This document shows positions 29,140-40,367 of a DNA stretch of 64,000 nt, in pieces. The notes under the pieces are model-generated. The model had not been told where the DNA came from. It worked only from the letters and a program-made list of their open reading frames with translations, and did no database searches. The position numbers were made by a program, and so were the translations under genes. Source of the stretch: Rhodanobacter sp. (GTDB taxonomy: Bacteria; Pseudomonadota; Gammaproteobacteria; Xanthomonadales; Rhodanobacteraceae); NCBI GenBank assembly GCA_004298045.1, contig SCRM01000005.1, positions 225,126 through 289,125 on the forward strand, read 5' to 3'. Each line of letters opens with the position of its first letter. The stretch's first letter is position 1.

Positions 29140-29736
29140 ATGTCCTCCCCCCTGCTTGCCACCTTGATCGAATCGCTGCGCTGCCTGCCGGGCGTAGGCG
29201 GCAAGAGTGCGCAGCGGATGGCGTTTCACCTGCTGGAACGTGATCGCGAGCGCGGGTTGCGGTTGGCGGATGCGTTGCGCGAGGCGATGGAAAAGATCGG
29301 GCAGTGTTCGCGCTGTCGTGATTTCAGCGAGAGTGCGCTGTGCACCATCTGTGCCGACGGCACACGGGACGCGCATTTGTTGTGCGTGGTCGAGTCGCCG
29401 ATCGACCTGGTGGCAATCGAGCAGGCGACCGGGTATCGCGGGCGCTATTTCGTGCTGCACGGGCGGCTCTCGCCGCTGGATGGTCTGGGCCCCGACGAGC
29501 TTGGCTTGCCGCTGCTCGCGCAGCGCCTGGGCGAAGGCGAAATCGAGGAAGTCATCATCGCCACCAATCCCACGGTGGAGGGCGAGGCCACCGCGCATTA
29601 CCTCGCGCAGCTGGCGCGGGCCGGTGGCATCAAGCCCACGCGGCTCGCGCATGGCGTGCCGCTCGGCGGCGAACTCGAATTTGTCGATCGCGGTACGCTG
29701 GCGCACGCCTTCGGCGGGCGGCAATTGCTGGATTGA
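29140..29736 (+). CDS. recR: Recombination protein RecR
   Basis: [31 protein letters not shown]; zinc finger [16 protein letters not shown]; Toprim [12 protein letters not shown]. Confidence 0.98.
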   Translation: MSSPLLATLIESLRCLPGVGGKSAQRMAFHLLERDRERGLRLADALREAMEKIGQCSRCRDFSESALCTICADGTRDAHLLCVVESPIDLVAIEQATGYRGRYFVLHGRLSPLDGLGPDELGLPLLAQRLGEGEIEEVIIATNPTVEGEATAHYLAQLARAGGIKPTRLAHGVPLGGELEFVDRGTLAHAFGGRQLLD

Positions 29737-29748
29737 AGGAAGGAAACC

Positions 29749-30093
29749 ATGGGCGACACCATCTTCGGCAAGATCATCCGGCATGAAATCCCGGCTGATA
29801 TCGTTTACGAAGACGACGAAATACTCGGCTTTCGCGATGTGAACCCGCAGGCGCCGGTGCACGTGCTGTTCATTCCGAAGAAGCCAATTGCGACGCTGGA
29901 CGACGCGGAGCTCGACGACGCGGTGCTGCTCGGCAAGCTGCAGCTGGCGGCGGCCGCTTATGCACGGCAGGAAGGCTTGGCGGGGAAGGGCTACCGCACC
30001 GTCATCAATTGCAATGAGGACGGCGGGCAGACGGTGTTCCACCTGCATCTGCACCTGCTTGCCGGTCGCCGTTTCACCTGGCCGCCGGGCTGA
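29749..30093 (+). CDS. hinT: HIT domain protein (HinT)
   Basis: TIFGKIIRHEIPADIVYEDDEILGFRDVNPQAPVHVLFIPKKPI...FHLHLHLLAGR. Confidence 0.95.
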   Translation: MGDTIFGKIIRHEIPADIVYEDDEILGFRDVNPQAPVHVLFIPKKPIATLDDAELDDAVLLGKLQLAAAAYARQEGLAGKGYRTVINCNEDGGQTVFHLHLHLLAGRRFTWPPG

Positions 30094-30112
30094 TCGGCAC
30101 CGGCTGGAAACA

Positions 30113-30139
30113 ACAACGCCAGCGCAAGGCTGGCGTTGT
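30113..30139. terminator. Hairpin between convergent hinT and slp genes
   Basis: ACAACGCCAGC-GCAAG-GCTGGCGTTGT perfect stem. Confidence 0.7.
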
Positions 30140-30160
30140 CATCCAGGGTTGCGACAGGCG

Positions 30161-30769
30161 TTACTTGCGGGGCGCCGGCGCTGGTGCGGGTGCGGGTGTT
30201 GGCGCGGGACGCACCACGATTACCCGCGGCGCGCGCCAGTACGGGTAGCCGTAGCCGCCGTAACCCCACGGCCCCCACGGACCCCAGAACGGGTCGTAGA
30301 AGCCCGCCGGATACGGGGTGTTGACGTACACCGGGCGCTTCGGCCACAGGTACACGACATTGGCCGCCACGCGCGGGTACGGGTAGTCGTATTCGCCCAC
30401 CTTCTTGGTCACCGTGCCGTCGATCCTGCCGGTCACCGTCAGCTCGCGGCCGCGGGCGAACACCTCGGGATCGTAGAAGCCGCTGTGGCACGCCACGAAA
30501 CGACCTTGATCGCTGCCGGATTGGCCGGTGATGGGGCGTGCCTGCTTGTCCAGCGGACGCGCAAGCAGGTAGAAGCAGGTTTCCTGCGGACCCGGTTCGG
30601 TCTTGATGATTTCGCCGCCCCAGCGCACTTCGGCCCCGCTGGCACCGCCTTGTTGTGCGGCCGAGTTGGTGACGTCGGTATAGGTGCCTTGCAGCGGTTT
30701 CGGCATCGTTGCGCAGCCGCCGAGGAGCGCGGCGGCGGCAATCAACGCGAGGGGACGATACAGGGACAT
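30161..30769 (-). CDS. Slp family outer membrane lipoprotein
   Basis: Lipobox LLGGCATMP; VRWGGEIIKTEPGPQETCFYLLARPLDKQARP. Confidence 0.88.
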   Translation of the reverse strand: MSLYRPLALIAAAALLGGCATMPKPLQGTYTDVTNSAAQQGGASGAEVRWGGEIIKTEPGPQETCFYLLARPLDKQARPITGQSGSDQGRFVACHSGFYDPEVFARGRELTVTGRIDGTVTKKVGEYDYPYPRVAANVVYLWPKRPVYVNTPYPAGFYDPFWGPWGPWGYGGYGYPYWRAPRVIVVRPAPTPAPAPAPAPRK

Positions 30770-30821
30770 GGCGGTTTCTCCATGAAAATGGCAGGGGCGG
30801 CCAACGCCGCCGGACAGGTGT

Positions 30822-32801
30822 CTATTTGATCATGCGCCGCCCGCGAAATTCGCGCGTGGCCCGGCGCAACGCCCGCAACGATTCAGCTGCTGGCTCAGTG
30901 TTGGCGTAACGCAGTTCAAGGTAAAGGTGCATCAGTTTCACCAGTGTCTCGTGTTGCGTTGGCAAAGCGTCTGCCGCGCGTTGCAGGAAATCGCGCGGGC
31001 CTTCGCCCTTGGCGCGAACCACTCCGACGTGGGCGAGTTTGCGCTCGATCACGCGTAGTGCAGCGCGCACCGGATCATCGCCCGCCCGCCGCCGCCACAC
31101 CCAGGCCAGCCCGGCCAGCATGCTGAGCACGCATGCCGCCGCGAGCAGTGTCGTCAGCGTGGCAGTGTCGATCTTGCGGATGCCGAAGGGTTGCAGCAGA
31201 CCTCGCTGACGAAGTGCATTGAAGCCATTAACGCTCTGGTTCCACCAGCGGTTGACGATGTCCCAGTGGTTGCGCACGGACTGCAGCCAGCCAGCCTGGT
31301 ACCACGGCAGCTGGCCGGGCACGGCGGCAGCCGCGCCTTCGTTGATGCGCTGCGGGCGCACCGCGGCGGTGGGGTCGACGCGCACCCAGCCACGGCCGGC
31401 GATCCACACCTCGCTCCAGGCGTGGGCATCGGAGTTGCGCACGAGAAGGTAACGCCCCATCGCGTTCCAGTAGCCGCCCTGGTAGCCGGTGACGACGCGG
31501 GCCGGAATGCCGGCGGCGCGCATCAGCACGGTGAACGCGGACGAATAGTGTTCGCAAAACCCGTCATGGGTGTCGAACAGGAAATCGTCCATGGCGTTGC
31601 GGCCAAGTGGCGCTGGCGACAAGGTGTAGCGGAAGCCGCCGTCGTGGAACAGGTCGAGCGCTGCGCGCACGATCGCCATCGGGTGGTTGCCGTAGCGCTC
31701 GTGCCATTGCTGCCCCAGCGCCAGCGCCCGCGGGTTGAACCCGGCTGGCAGTTGCAGCCAGCGAGCCGGGCTGTCGGCCAGTTGCGGTTCGAGCGTGTAG
31801 TGCGTGGCCGACGCCAGCGTGTAGTCGGTCAGCCGGTTGACCGGCTTGGCCGCCAGCAGCACGCGGTCGTGCAGCAGCGTTGCATCCGCCGGCGCGGCCA
31901 GCGGCACGTCGAGCGTCGGCAGCATATGTTGCGAGGTGGGTTCGAGGCTAATGTGGTAGCGGATGCCGGCGGCGGCTTCCAGCGGGGCGGGCGGGCGAGG
32001 GCTTCGGCGATAGCGCGTCCAGCTGTAGCCGTCGTAGTAACCCATCACGTAGGCGCGGAAGTAGCGCAGGCCACGCGCTGGCGGGGCGCCATCGAAACTG
32101 ACCCGCATTGCCGGGCTGTCGTCCACCAGCAGGTGCGTGTAGTCGGCGGGCGTCATGCGATCGCTGAGGCCGGTGCGCTGGTCGGTGTTGCTGGCGCCGC
32201 CCCACAACGGGGAATCCAGGCGCGGCACCAGCAGGAAGGCCGCGAGCGCCAGCGGCAAAGCCGCCACCAGCAGGCCGGCGCCAGGCAGCAGTTCACGCCA
32301 AAACCGGGCCGGCACGCGGCGTCCCGGTTCCAGCGAGCGCAGGGCCGCGAGCGGCGGCAACAGGCCGAGGGCGACGGCAGCGGTGGTTACCATGCTTTGG
32401 TCGAACAACAGCGCCGCCATCAGCGTGAAGCAGGCGAAACTCATGCCGACGCGCGCGTCGCGTGCCGATTCGGTTTCCAGCAGTTTGAGCACCAGGAGCC
32501 CGACCGCCAGCGCTGCGCCGGGGGCCTGCCCGAAGATATTGCCGTACCAGATGACGATGGCCAGCAGCAGCGCGGCCAGCAGCGGCAGCTTGAGCCATGC
32601 CGGTACGCGACCCTGATGGCGGCGCCGCAACCACCAGCGCAGCGCGAGCAGTGGCGCCAGGCTGGCGGTAAGCCACCACGGCAGATGCGGCGCATGCAAG
32701 GCCAGCACCGCGGCAAGCGCCAGCGCCATCAGGTCGAAGCTGCGGGTGGCAACCGGCGCGCTCGCGGCTTTCACGGCAACACCGCCAGCGCGCTCATGCA
32801 A
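30822..32801 (-). CDS. TgpA-like transglutaminase family protein (DUF3488)
   Basis: Multi-TM N-terminus; GFCEHYSSAFTVLMRAAGIPARVVTGYQGGYWNAMGRYLLVRNSDAHAWSEVWIAGRGWVRVDPTAAV. Confidence 0.93.
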   Translation of the reverse strand: MHERAGGVAVKAASAPVATRSFDLMALALAAVLALHAPHLPWWLTASLAPLLALRWWLRRRHQGRVPAWLKLPLLAALLLAIVIWYGNIFGQAPGAALAVGLLVLKLLETESARDARVGMSFACFTLMAALLFDQSMVTTAAVALGLLPPLAALRSLEPGRRVPARFWRELLPGAGLLVAALPLALAAFLLVPRLDSPLWGGASNTDQRTGLSDRMTPADYTHLLVDDSPAMRVSFDGAPPARGLRYFRAYVMGYYDGYSWTRYRRSPRPPAPLEAAAGIRYHISLEPTSQHMLPTLDVPLAAPADATLLHDRVLLAAKPVNRLTDYTLASATHYTLEPQLADSPARWLQLPAGFNPRALALGQQWHERYGNHPMAIVRAALDLFHDGGFRYTLSPAPLGRNAMDDFLFDTHDGFCEHYSSAFTVLMRAAGIPARVVTGYQGGYWNAMGRYLLVRNSDAHAWSEVWIAGRGWVRVDPTAAVRPQRINEGAAAAVPGQLPWYQAGWLQSVRNHWDIVNRWWNQSVNGFNALRQRGLLQPFGIRKIDTATLTTLLAAACVLSMLAGLAWVWRRRAGDDPVRAALRVIERKLAHVGVVRAKGEGPRDFLQRAADALPTQHETLVKLMHLYLELRYANTEPAAESLRALRRATREFRGRRMIK

Positions 32802-33717
32802 CGCGCGTAATGGGCGGCGCCGCTACCGACCGCAATGTCATCGTTCGGCAGGCGCAAGCTGTAGCGGTGGCCTTGCGCTTCGGCTTCGCCGACCCAGCGC
32901 GCAAGCCGGGCGATACGTGATTCGCGATCCAGCGTGCGCAACGCGTCCCAGTCCAGCCGCCAGGTTTCGCGCGGTTGCGGGTGGTCGAATTCCTTCACCA
33001 TCAGGTCGAGGTGGTGCGCGCTGGCCTTCCACGCGATGTGCCGCAGCGCGTCGCCCGGGCGATAGTCGCGCAGCGCGGCGAGTTCCTCGCCCGGGCGCGC
33101 AACAAGTTGGGCCTGGCTGGCATCGGGCTGATGCGGCGACGGGCCGGCAGCCTCGGCGCGCGGCCACACCAGTACGGACTGCGCCGGGTGCAGCCAGCTC
33201 CACGCACGAAACAGGCCCCATGGCCAGGTGCTCCACACCCGCAGGCGCGGCAGCGCCAGCCAGCCGCGGCGCGTGGTCGGCAGGTGCACGCGCAGCTCGC
33301 TGGTGCCGTGCACCGCACACGCGGCGTGGATGCCGGCAAGGTCCACGCGCACCGATTCGTGTTTGCGCCGTGCGCTGAATTCCAGCGTGAGCTCGATCGG
33401 CTCGCCGGCCACGGCGTTGCCCGCACGGATTCCGCGCAGCGTAAGGCCATCCAGCGTGCGGAACGCCACCAGCATGCTGGCCGCGCTGCCGGCGCCGAGC
33501 AGGCAGGTGAGCAACAACGCCGCGTTGTTGGCGTAATTCAGCGCGCCGGTCAGCATCACCAGCAGCAGCGCAGCAAAGCCGACGCCGAACGCGGTAGGCA
33601 GGATATAGACACGGCGCCGGGTCAGCTCGATCGGCAATGGCTCGCGCTCGCGCAGCCGGGTCAGCGCAGGCAGGCGGCGCTCGGCGAGCTGGATCACGCG
33701 ACGCCACACGGTTGGCA

Positions 33718-33721
<4 letters not shown>
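32771..33721 (-). CDS. DUF58 domain-containing protein
   Basis: EELAALRDYRPGDALRHIAWKASAHHLDLMVKEFDHPQPRETWRLDWD. Confidence 0.9.
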
Positions 33722-34665
<944 letters not shown>

Positions 34666-34759
34666 GGATGGCACCCGATACATGGCATTCCCGGCCATTG
34701 CCGGGGCGCCTGTGAGGGTAGCCATCGGCGCGCCGACGCGCCATGAAGCACGCCCGGAA

Positions 34760-35353
34760 TCAGGGCAAGGGCACGCCCGCCGCGCGCAGCAGCTGCGCCA
34801 GGGCGATCAACGGCAGGCCGATCAGGGCGGTGGGATCGCTGCTGTCGACGCGCTCGAACAGGCTGATGCCCAGCCCTTCGCACTTGAAGCTGCCGGCGCA
34901 GTCGAGTGGTTGTTCGCGGGCCACATAGCGCTCGATTTCCACGGCGGAGAGCGTGCGGAACCGCACCTGCGTGTGATCGACCGCCGCGGCCTGGTGCCCG
35001 CTGTGGGTATCCACCAGGCACACGGCGGTGTGGAACACCACCACGCGCCCGCTGCATGCTGCCAGTTGTGCGCAGGCACGGGCCACGCTGCCGGGTTTGT
35101 GCAGCAGGTTGCCGTCGAGCGCCGCGACCTGGTCGGAGCCGATCACCAGCGTGTTTGCCTGGCCGACGGCGCCGGCCACGGCCTTGGCGATGGCAAGGCG
35201 TTCGGCGCGCGCGGCCGGGCTTTCGCCTTCCAGCGGGATTTCATCGACGTCCGGCTTGGCCTGCTCGAAGTCGGCCAGCAGGCGACGCAACGATTCGGCG
35301 CGGTAGCGCGAGGTGGACGCCAGCAGCACGCGCGGCGGGGTGGGGGTGTTCAT
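34760..35353 (-). CDS. Maf-like nucleotide pyrophosphatase
   Basis: RVLLASTSRYRAESLRRLLADF; VIGSDQVAALDGNLLHKPG. Confidence 0.94.
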   Translation of the reverse strand: MNTPTPPRVLLASTSRYRAESLRRLLADFEQAKPDVDEIPLEGESPAARAERLAIAKAVAGAVGQANTLVIGSDQVAALDGNLLHKPGSVARACAQLAACSGRVVVFHTAVCLVDTHSGHQAAAVDHTQVRFRTLSAVEIERYVAREQPLDCAGSFKCEGLGISLFERVDSSDPTALIGLPLIALAQLLRAAGVPLP

Positions 35354-35799
35354 TCGGCATCCCGGTGGATGTGTTCGCGCATCGCGCTGTCCAGATCGTG
35401 CTGGGCTGCGCTGAGGGCGCGCAGCAAGGGTTGCAGGCGATCGCGGCTGGTGCGCATGGCGGTGGCCGCGGTTTCCAGTTCTTGCTGGTTGGCGCGCGCG
35501 GCGTGGTCGCGGATCCAGATGCGTTGGCGCAGCAGCGCCTGCAAGCCGGCATCCACGGCGTGCCGGGCGTCCTGTTCGCTGCTGCCGGGCAAATCCGGGT
35601 TGGCGGCCATGACTGCGTGCGCTTGTTCCAGCCTGCTGCGACAGTTGCGCAGGTCGGCTTCGAGCCGGTCGGCGAGGTCGATGAGCTGCTGCATGGTCCG
35701 CATGCGCCGGCCCTGGCGTCGCCGTTGCACGATTGCCCAGGCGGCAAGCGCCACCAGCGCGAGCAGAGCCGCCACGCCGTACGTCAGGGAAGGATCCAC
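35350..35799 (-). CDS. Hypothetical membrane-anchored protein (start uncertain)
   Basis: Single TM YGVAALLALVALAAWAIVQRRR then coiled coil; 4-bp overlap with maf. Confidence 0.6.
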   Translation of the reverse strand: MDPSLTYGVAALLALVALAAWAIVQRRRQGRRMRTMQQLIDLADRLEADLRNCRSRLEQAHAVMAANPDLPGSSEQDARHAVDAGLQALLRQRIWIRDHAARANQQELETAATAMRTSRDRLQPLLRALSAAQHDLDSAMREHIHRDAE

Positions 35800-35945
35800 G
35801 CGAATTGCTTTGCGAAAAGAGAGCTGCAGTCTGCCGCAAGGGGGGCGAATCAGGCAAAATCCTGCGCCACACGGGCGCGAACCGGGCGCCGGGCGCAAGC
35901 CGTGACGTTGACTTGACCGCGGCGCGTATCTAACATTCGCTGGTT

Positions 35946-36461
35946 ATGTCCGTGATGTTGCCAGACTCGGTCGATGCATGGCGTGCGGCAGCGGCGCGGC
36001 GTTCGTTTGCGGGTACCTTGCCCATCGCCATGCTCAAGCGGTTGTGCGAGGTATTGGCCAGCACCGCGGGCGAGCTGGAATACCGGCTGGATTTCGGCAC
36101 GGACGCGCTCGGCATCGACGGTGTGGACGTGCATGTGCAGGCACCGCTTACCTTGCTGTGTCAGCGCACGCTGGAGCCGTTCGTGTTGCCGGTCACCGTG
36201 GCCATTCGCCTCGGCCTGATCCGTCGCGAGCAGGATGAAGCCGGATTGCCGCCGGAGTGCGAGCCGTTGCTGGTGGCCGAAGACGGCCAGTTGCATCCGG
36301 CTGATGTGATCGAGGACGAACTGCTGCTGGCGGTGCCGCTGGTGCCGATCAACCCGGACAGCAGCTTGCCGGATGCCGTACTCGCCGATGATGTGGCCGA
36401 TGCGGCGGCCGACGAACAGCAGGACAATCCGTTCGCGGTGTTGCGCGGACTGAAGCAATAA
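35946..36461 (+). CDS. yceD: YceD family protein (DUF177)
   Basis: Position directly upstream of rpmF; CQRTLEPFVLPVTVAIRLGLI...ADVIEDELLLAVPLVPIN. Confidence 0.88.
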   Translation: MSVMLPDSVDAWRAAAARRSFAGTLPIAMLKRLCEVLASTAGELEYRLDFGTDALGIDGVDVHVQAPLTLLCQRTLEPFVLPVTVAIRLGLIRREQDEAGLPPECEPLLVAEDGQLHPADVIEDELLLAVPLVPINPDSSLPDAVLADDVADAAADEQQDNPFAVLRGLKQ

Positions 36462-36526
36462 AGCGGTCGGGCGTGACAGCCGCGATCATGTAGCTATCGA
36501 ACACCGAGTTCAGTTGGAGAACCATC

Positions 36527-36721
36527 ATGGCCGTTGCCAAGAGTCGCCGTACCCCGTCCACCCGCGGCATGCGTCGCGCCCACGACAAGCTGAAGACCGT
36601 GCAGCTGTCCACCGACCCGACCACCGGCGAAGTGCACCTGCGGCACCACGTCACTGCCGACGGTTACTACCGCGGCAAGAAGGTCATCGAGACCAAGGGC
36701 GCGGTGAGCGTCGACGATTGA
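36527..36721 (+). CDS. rpmF: 50S ribosomal protein L32
   Basis: [54 protein letters not shown]. Confidence 0.98.
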   Translation: MAVAKSRRTPSTRGMRRAHDKLKTVQLSTDPTTGEVHLRHHVTADGYYRGKKVIETKGAVSVDD

Positions 36722-36756
36722 CGTTGGGCCCGGTGCCACCGGGCCCCGCATCATCA

Positions 36757-36790
36757 ACGCAAAACGGCGCGGCGACGCGCCGTTTTGCGT
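36757..36790 (+). terminator. Strong hairpin downstream of rpmF
   Basis: ACGCAAAACGGCGCG-GCGA-CGCGCCGTTTTGCGT perfect 15-bp stem. Confidence 0.75.
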
Positions 36791-36889
36791 TACGGGCAGG
36801 AAACAACGGCGCAGGCCGCCGGCTCCGGACGGTTGCGCATGCGCCGGCCGCAGCGTTCAATGCACAGCTCACGTCTGACGGAAAGCGCA

Positions 36890-37864
36890 ATGGCTCCGAT
36901 CTACTCCCGCATCATCGCCACCGGCAGTGCGCTGCCTGAGCGCGTGGTCACTAACGCGGATCTCGAAAAGATGGTCGAGACCAGCGACGAATGGATCCGT
37001 AGCCGCACCGGTATCCGCCAACGGCATATTGCGGCCGACGGCCAAACCACCGGCGATCTCGCGTTTGCCGCGGCCAAGCAGGCGCTCGAGCGCGCCGGCG
37101 TCAAGGCTGACGAGCTGGACATGATCGTGCTCGGCACGACCACGCCGGACATCGTGTTTCCCTCTACTGCCTGCCTCATCCAGCACCGACTGGGTGCCAA
37201 CGGCTGCGCGGCGTTCGACGTCAACGCCGCCTGCTCGGGCTTCATGTACGCGCTCGGCATCGTCGACAAATTCATCAAGACCGGGCAGGTGAAAAAGGCG
37301 TTGGTGGTTGGCGCCGAGACGCTCACCCGCATGGTCGACTGGAACGACCGCAGCACCTGCGTGCTGTTCGGCGATGGCGCTGGCGCGGTGGTGCTCGAAG
37401 CCGCGAGCGAGCCGGGCATCTACGCCACGTGCCTGCATGCCGACGGTGGCTACAAGGAGTTGTTGTACAACCCGGTCGGCGTTTCGGTCGGCTTCACCGA
37501 CGAGAAGAACCATGGCGTGCGCATCTGCATGTCCGGGCGCGAAGTGTTCAAGGTGGCGGTGAAAACCCTCGACTCGCTGGTGGAGGAAACCCTGCAAGCG
37601 GCCGGCATGGAGGAGTCGCAGGTGGATTGGCTGATTCCGCATCAGGCCAACCTGCGCATCATCGAGGCCACTGCCAAGCGGCTGAAGCTGCCGATGGAGC
37701 GCGTGATCGTGACCGTCGACCAGCATGCGAACACCTCGTCCGGTTCGGTGCCGCTGGCACTGGATTACGCGGTGCAATCGGGCAAGGTGCAGCGCGGGCA
37801 GAATCTGCTGCTCGAAGCCTTCGGCGGCGGGTTTACCTGGGCTTCGGCGTTGTTGAGGTTTTGA
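36890..37864 (+). CDS. fabH: 3-oxoacyl-ACP synthase III
   Basis: MAPIYSRIIATGSALPERVVTNADLEKMVETSDEWIRSRTGIRQRHI; DVNAACSGFMYAL; QVDWLIPHQANLRI. Confidence 0.97.
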   Translation: MAPIYSRIIATGSALPERVVTNADLEKMVETSDEWIRSRTGIRQRHIAADGQTTGDLAFAAAKQALERAGVKADELDMIVLGTTTPDIVFPSTACLIQHRLGANGCAAFDVNAACSGFMYALGIVDKFIKTGQVKKALVVGAETLTRMVDWNDRSTCVLFGDGAGAVVLEAASEPGIYATCLHADGGYKELLYNPVGVSVGFTDEKNHGVRICMSGREVFKVAVKTLDSLVEETLQAAGMEESQVDWLIPHQANLRIIEATAKRLKLPMERVIVTVDQHANTSSGSVPLALDYAVQSGKVQRGQNLLLEAFGGGFTWASALLRF

Positions 37865-37988
37865 GAGCCGGGATTGGGAATTCGAAGGAGCGGGCTTCGC
37901 GGCGAGTGCGCGGCGGCTTGTTCCCTTGCATTCGCGCGCCGGGCGCATGAATGCGGACCTCCGACGACAACCATTCGAGGGTGGATTC

Positions 37989-38936
37989 ATGAGTGACGTG
38001 GCGGCCAATCTGGCGTTCGTGTTTCCGGGGCAGGGCTCGCAATCGGTCGGCATGCTGGCCGAACTGGCGGCGGCGCATCCGGAGGTGAAAGCGACCTTCG
38101 ATGAGGCCTCGCAGGGGGCCGGCATCGACCTGTGGGCGCTGAGCCAGCAAGGGCCGGAGGAAGAACTCGGGCGCACCGAACACACCCAGCCGGCGTTGCT
38201 CGCCGCGAGCGTGGCGGTGTGGCGCGTATGGCAGAAGCAGGGCGGCGCACAGCCGGCGCAGCTCGCCGGCCACAGTCTTGGCGAATACAGCGCGCTGGTG
38301 TGTGCCGGCGCCCTGTCGCTGCACGCCGCGGCGGCGCTGGTGGCCGAGCGTGGGCGACTGATGCAGGCCGCCGTGCCGGCCGGCGTGGGCGCAATGGCGG
38401 CCATCATCGGCGGCGACGATGCGCAGATTGCGCAGGTGTGCGCCGAACAGGCGCACGGGCAAGTGGTGGCGCCGGCCAACTACAACTCGCCGGGGCAGCT
38501 GGTGATTTCCGGGCATGCCGAGGCGGTTGATCGCGTGCTGGCGGCGCTCACCGGGCTCGGCGTGAAGCGCGCGATCAAGCTGGCGGTGTCGGTGCCCTCG
38601 CATTGCGCGCTGATGCGCGAAGCGGCCGACCAGCTGGCTGGGCGCATGGCGAAGCTCGACTGGCGGCAGCCGTCGCTGCCGGTGATCCAGAACGTCCAGG
38701 GCAAGCATTACGCCACGCTCGACGAGATCCGTGGCGCGCTTGCGCAGCAGCTTTACATGCCAGTGCGCTGGACACAGTGCGTCGAGGCGCTGGTGGTCGG
38801 CGGCGCCACGCGCGTGGCCGAATGCGGCCCCGGCAAAGTGCTGTCCGGGCTGATGCGGCGCATCGACAAGTCGCTCGAAGCCCACGCGCTGGGCACACCC
38901 GAAGAGTTCGACGCGACGCTCGCTGCGTGGGCATGA
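37989..38936 (+). CDS. fabD: Malonyl CoA-ACP transacylase
   Basis: LAFVFPGQGSQSVGML; LAGHSLGEYSALVCAGALS. Confidence 0.98.
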   Translation: MSDVAANLAFVFPGQGSQSVGMLAELAAAHPEVKATFDEASQGAGIDLWALSQQGPEEELGRTEHTQPALLAASVAVWRVWQKQGGAQPAQLAGHSLGEYSALVCAGALSLHAAAALVAERGRLMQAAVPAGVGAMAAIIGGDDAQIAQVCAEQAHGQVVAPANYNSPGQLVISGHAEAVDRVLAALTGLGVKRAIKLAVSVPSHCALMREAADQLAGRMAKLDWRQPSLPVIQNVQGKHYATLDEIRGALAQQLYMPVRWTQCVEALVVGGATRVAECGPGKVLSGLMRRIDKSLEAHALGTPEEFDATLAAWA

Positions 38937-38973
38937 TCCATCGCACCGTTTTCATCTTTACGGAGTCCGAACG

Positions 38974-39717
38974 ATGAGCCACCCCCTGCAGGGCGAAATT
39001 GCGCTGGTCACCGGCGCCAGCCGTGGCATTGGCGCGGCCATTGCCGACGAACTGGCGGCCCTCGGCGCCACTGTGGTCGGCACCGCCACCAGCGATGCCG
39101 GCGCCACGGCGATCGGCGCACGCCTGGCGCCGCAGGGCGGACACGGGCGCGTGCTGAATGTCACCGACTCGGCGGCGGTCGAAGCCCTGATCGAAGCCAT
39201 TGCGAAGGAATTCGGCGCGGTATCGATCCTGGTCAACAATGCCGGCATCACCCGCGACCAGCTCCTGCTGCGCATGCCGGAGGCGGACTGGCAGGCGATC
39301 CTCGACACCAACCTCACTTCGGTCTACCGCACTTCGAAAGCCGTGCTGCGCGGGATGATGAAGGCGCGCAAGGGCCGCATCATCTCGATCGCTTCGGTGA
39401 TCGGGCTGACCGGCAACCCCGGGCAGTCGAACTACGCGGCGGCGAAGGCCGGCATCATCGCGTTTTCCAAGAGCCTTGCGCGCGAGATCGGCTCGCGCGG
39501 CATCACCGTGAACGTGGTCGCGCCGGGCTTCATCGACACCGACATGACACGCGCGTTGCCGGAGTCGGCCAAACAGGGGCTGCTCGGGCAGATCGCGCTC
39601 GGCCGGCTGGGCGCCGCGGCCGACATTGCGCATGCCGTGGCGTTTCTTGCTTCGCCGGCGGCGGCCTATATCACCGGCGAAACGTTGCACGTCAACGGCG
39701 GCATGTACATGGCGTGA
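38974..39717 (+). CDS. fabG: 3-oxoacyl-ACP reductase
   Basis: IALVTGASRGIGAAIADELAALGA; NNAGITRDQLLLRM; SNYAAAKAGIIAFSKSLARE. Confidence 0.98.
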   Translation: MSHPLQGEIALVTGASRGIGAAIADELAALGATVVGTATSDAGATAIGARLAPQGGHGRVLNVTDSAAVEALIEAIAKEFGAVSILVNNAGITRDQLLLRMPEADWQAILDTNLTSVYRTSKAVLRGMMKARKGRIISIASVIGLTGNPGQSNYAAAKAGIIAFSKSLAREIGSRGITVNVVAPGFIDTDMTRALPESAKQGLLGQIALGRLGAAADIAHAVAFLASPAAAYITGETLHVNGGMYMA

Positions 39718-39946
39718 GCGGCGTGCCGGCGTTTGAAACGATGACACTCCATACGCACACGCATATCAAACCATTCGCACCGTCGCGCGTTTTCGGCGAC
39801 AATTGCGCGTTCGCGCCGATGGCAAGTCGGCTTCGCAGCATCCACGGTGGACACGTGGCGCGCGGGTTTCCCGGCCACTACAATCCGCCGGTCTTTGTCG
39901 GCCGCGAGCCGGCTTACAACACTTTCTCCGTGGGAGGTTTGGCAAC

Positions 39947-40186
39947 ATGAGCACCATCGAAGAGCGCGTCAAGAAGATCGTCGTCGAGCAATTGGGCGTG
40001 AAGGAAGACGAAGTCACGGCGAATGCCTCGTTTGTGGACGATCTCGGCGCCGACTCGCTCGACACCGTCGAGCTGGTGATGGCCCTCGAGGAAGAATTCG
40101 AGACCGAGATCCCGGACGAGGACGCCGAGAAGATCACCACCGTGCAGCAGGCCGTGGACTACATCAAGGCCCACACCAAGGAATGA
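39947..40186 (+). CDS. acpP: Acyl carrier protein
   Basis: [73 protein letters not shown]. Confidence 0.99.
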   Translation: MSTIEERVKKIVVEQLGVKEDEVTANASFVDDLGADSLDTVELVMALEEEFETEIPDEDAEKITTVQQAVDYIKAHTKE

Positions 40187-40367
40187 CCTGTCGGTTGGCC
40201 GGCGGCGTGTTCCGCAAGCCGCACGACAACACCGGAAGCTGCGCCGCGAGGGCGCAGTTTTCGTTTGTGCAACCCGCCACGTCCGACCCCGTATGGTGGA
40301 CGAACGGCGTGCGCCGCCAACGCGGTGTCGCGCGTGGGCGATTCCCGAGACACGAAGGAAAAGCAGC

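Noticed and set aside
29888-30829. 313-aa plus-strand ORF overlapping hinT and antisense to slp
   Set aside because: Overlaps two well-supported genes in other frames; composition is antisense-like.
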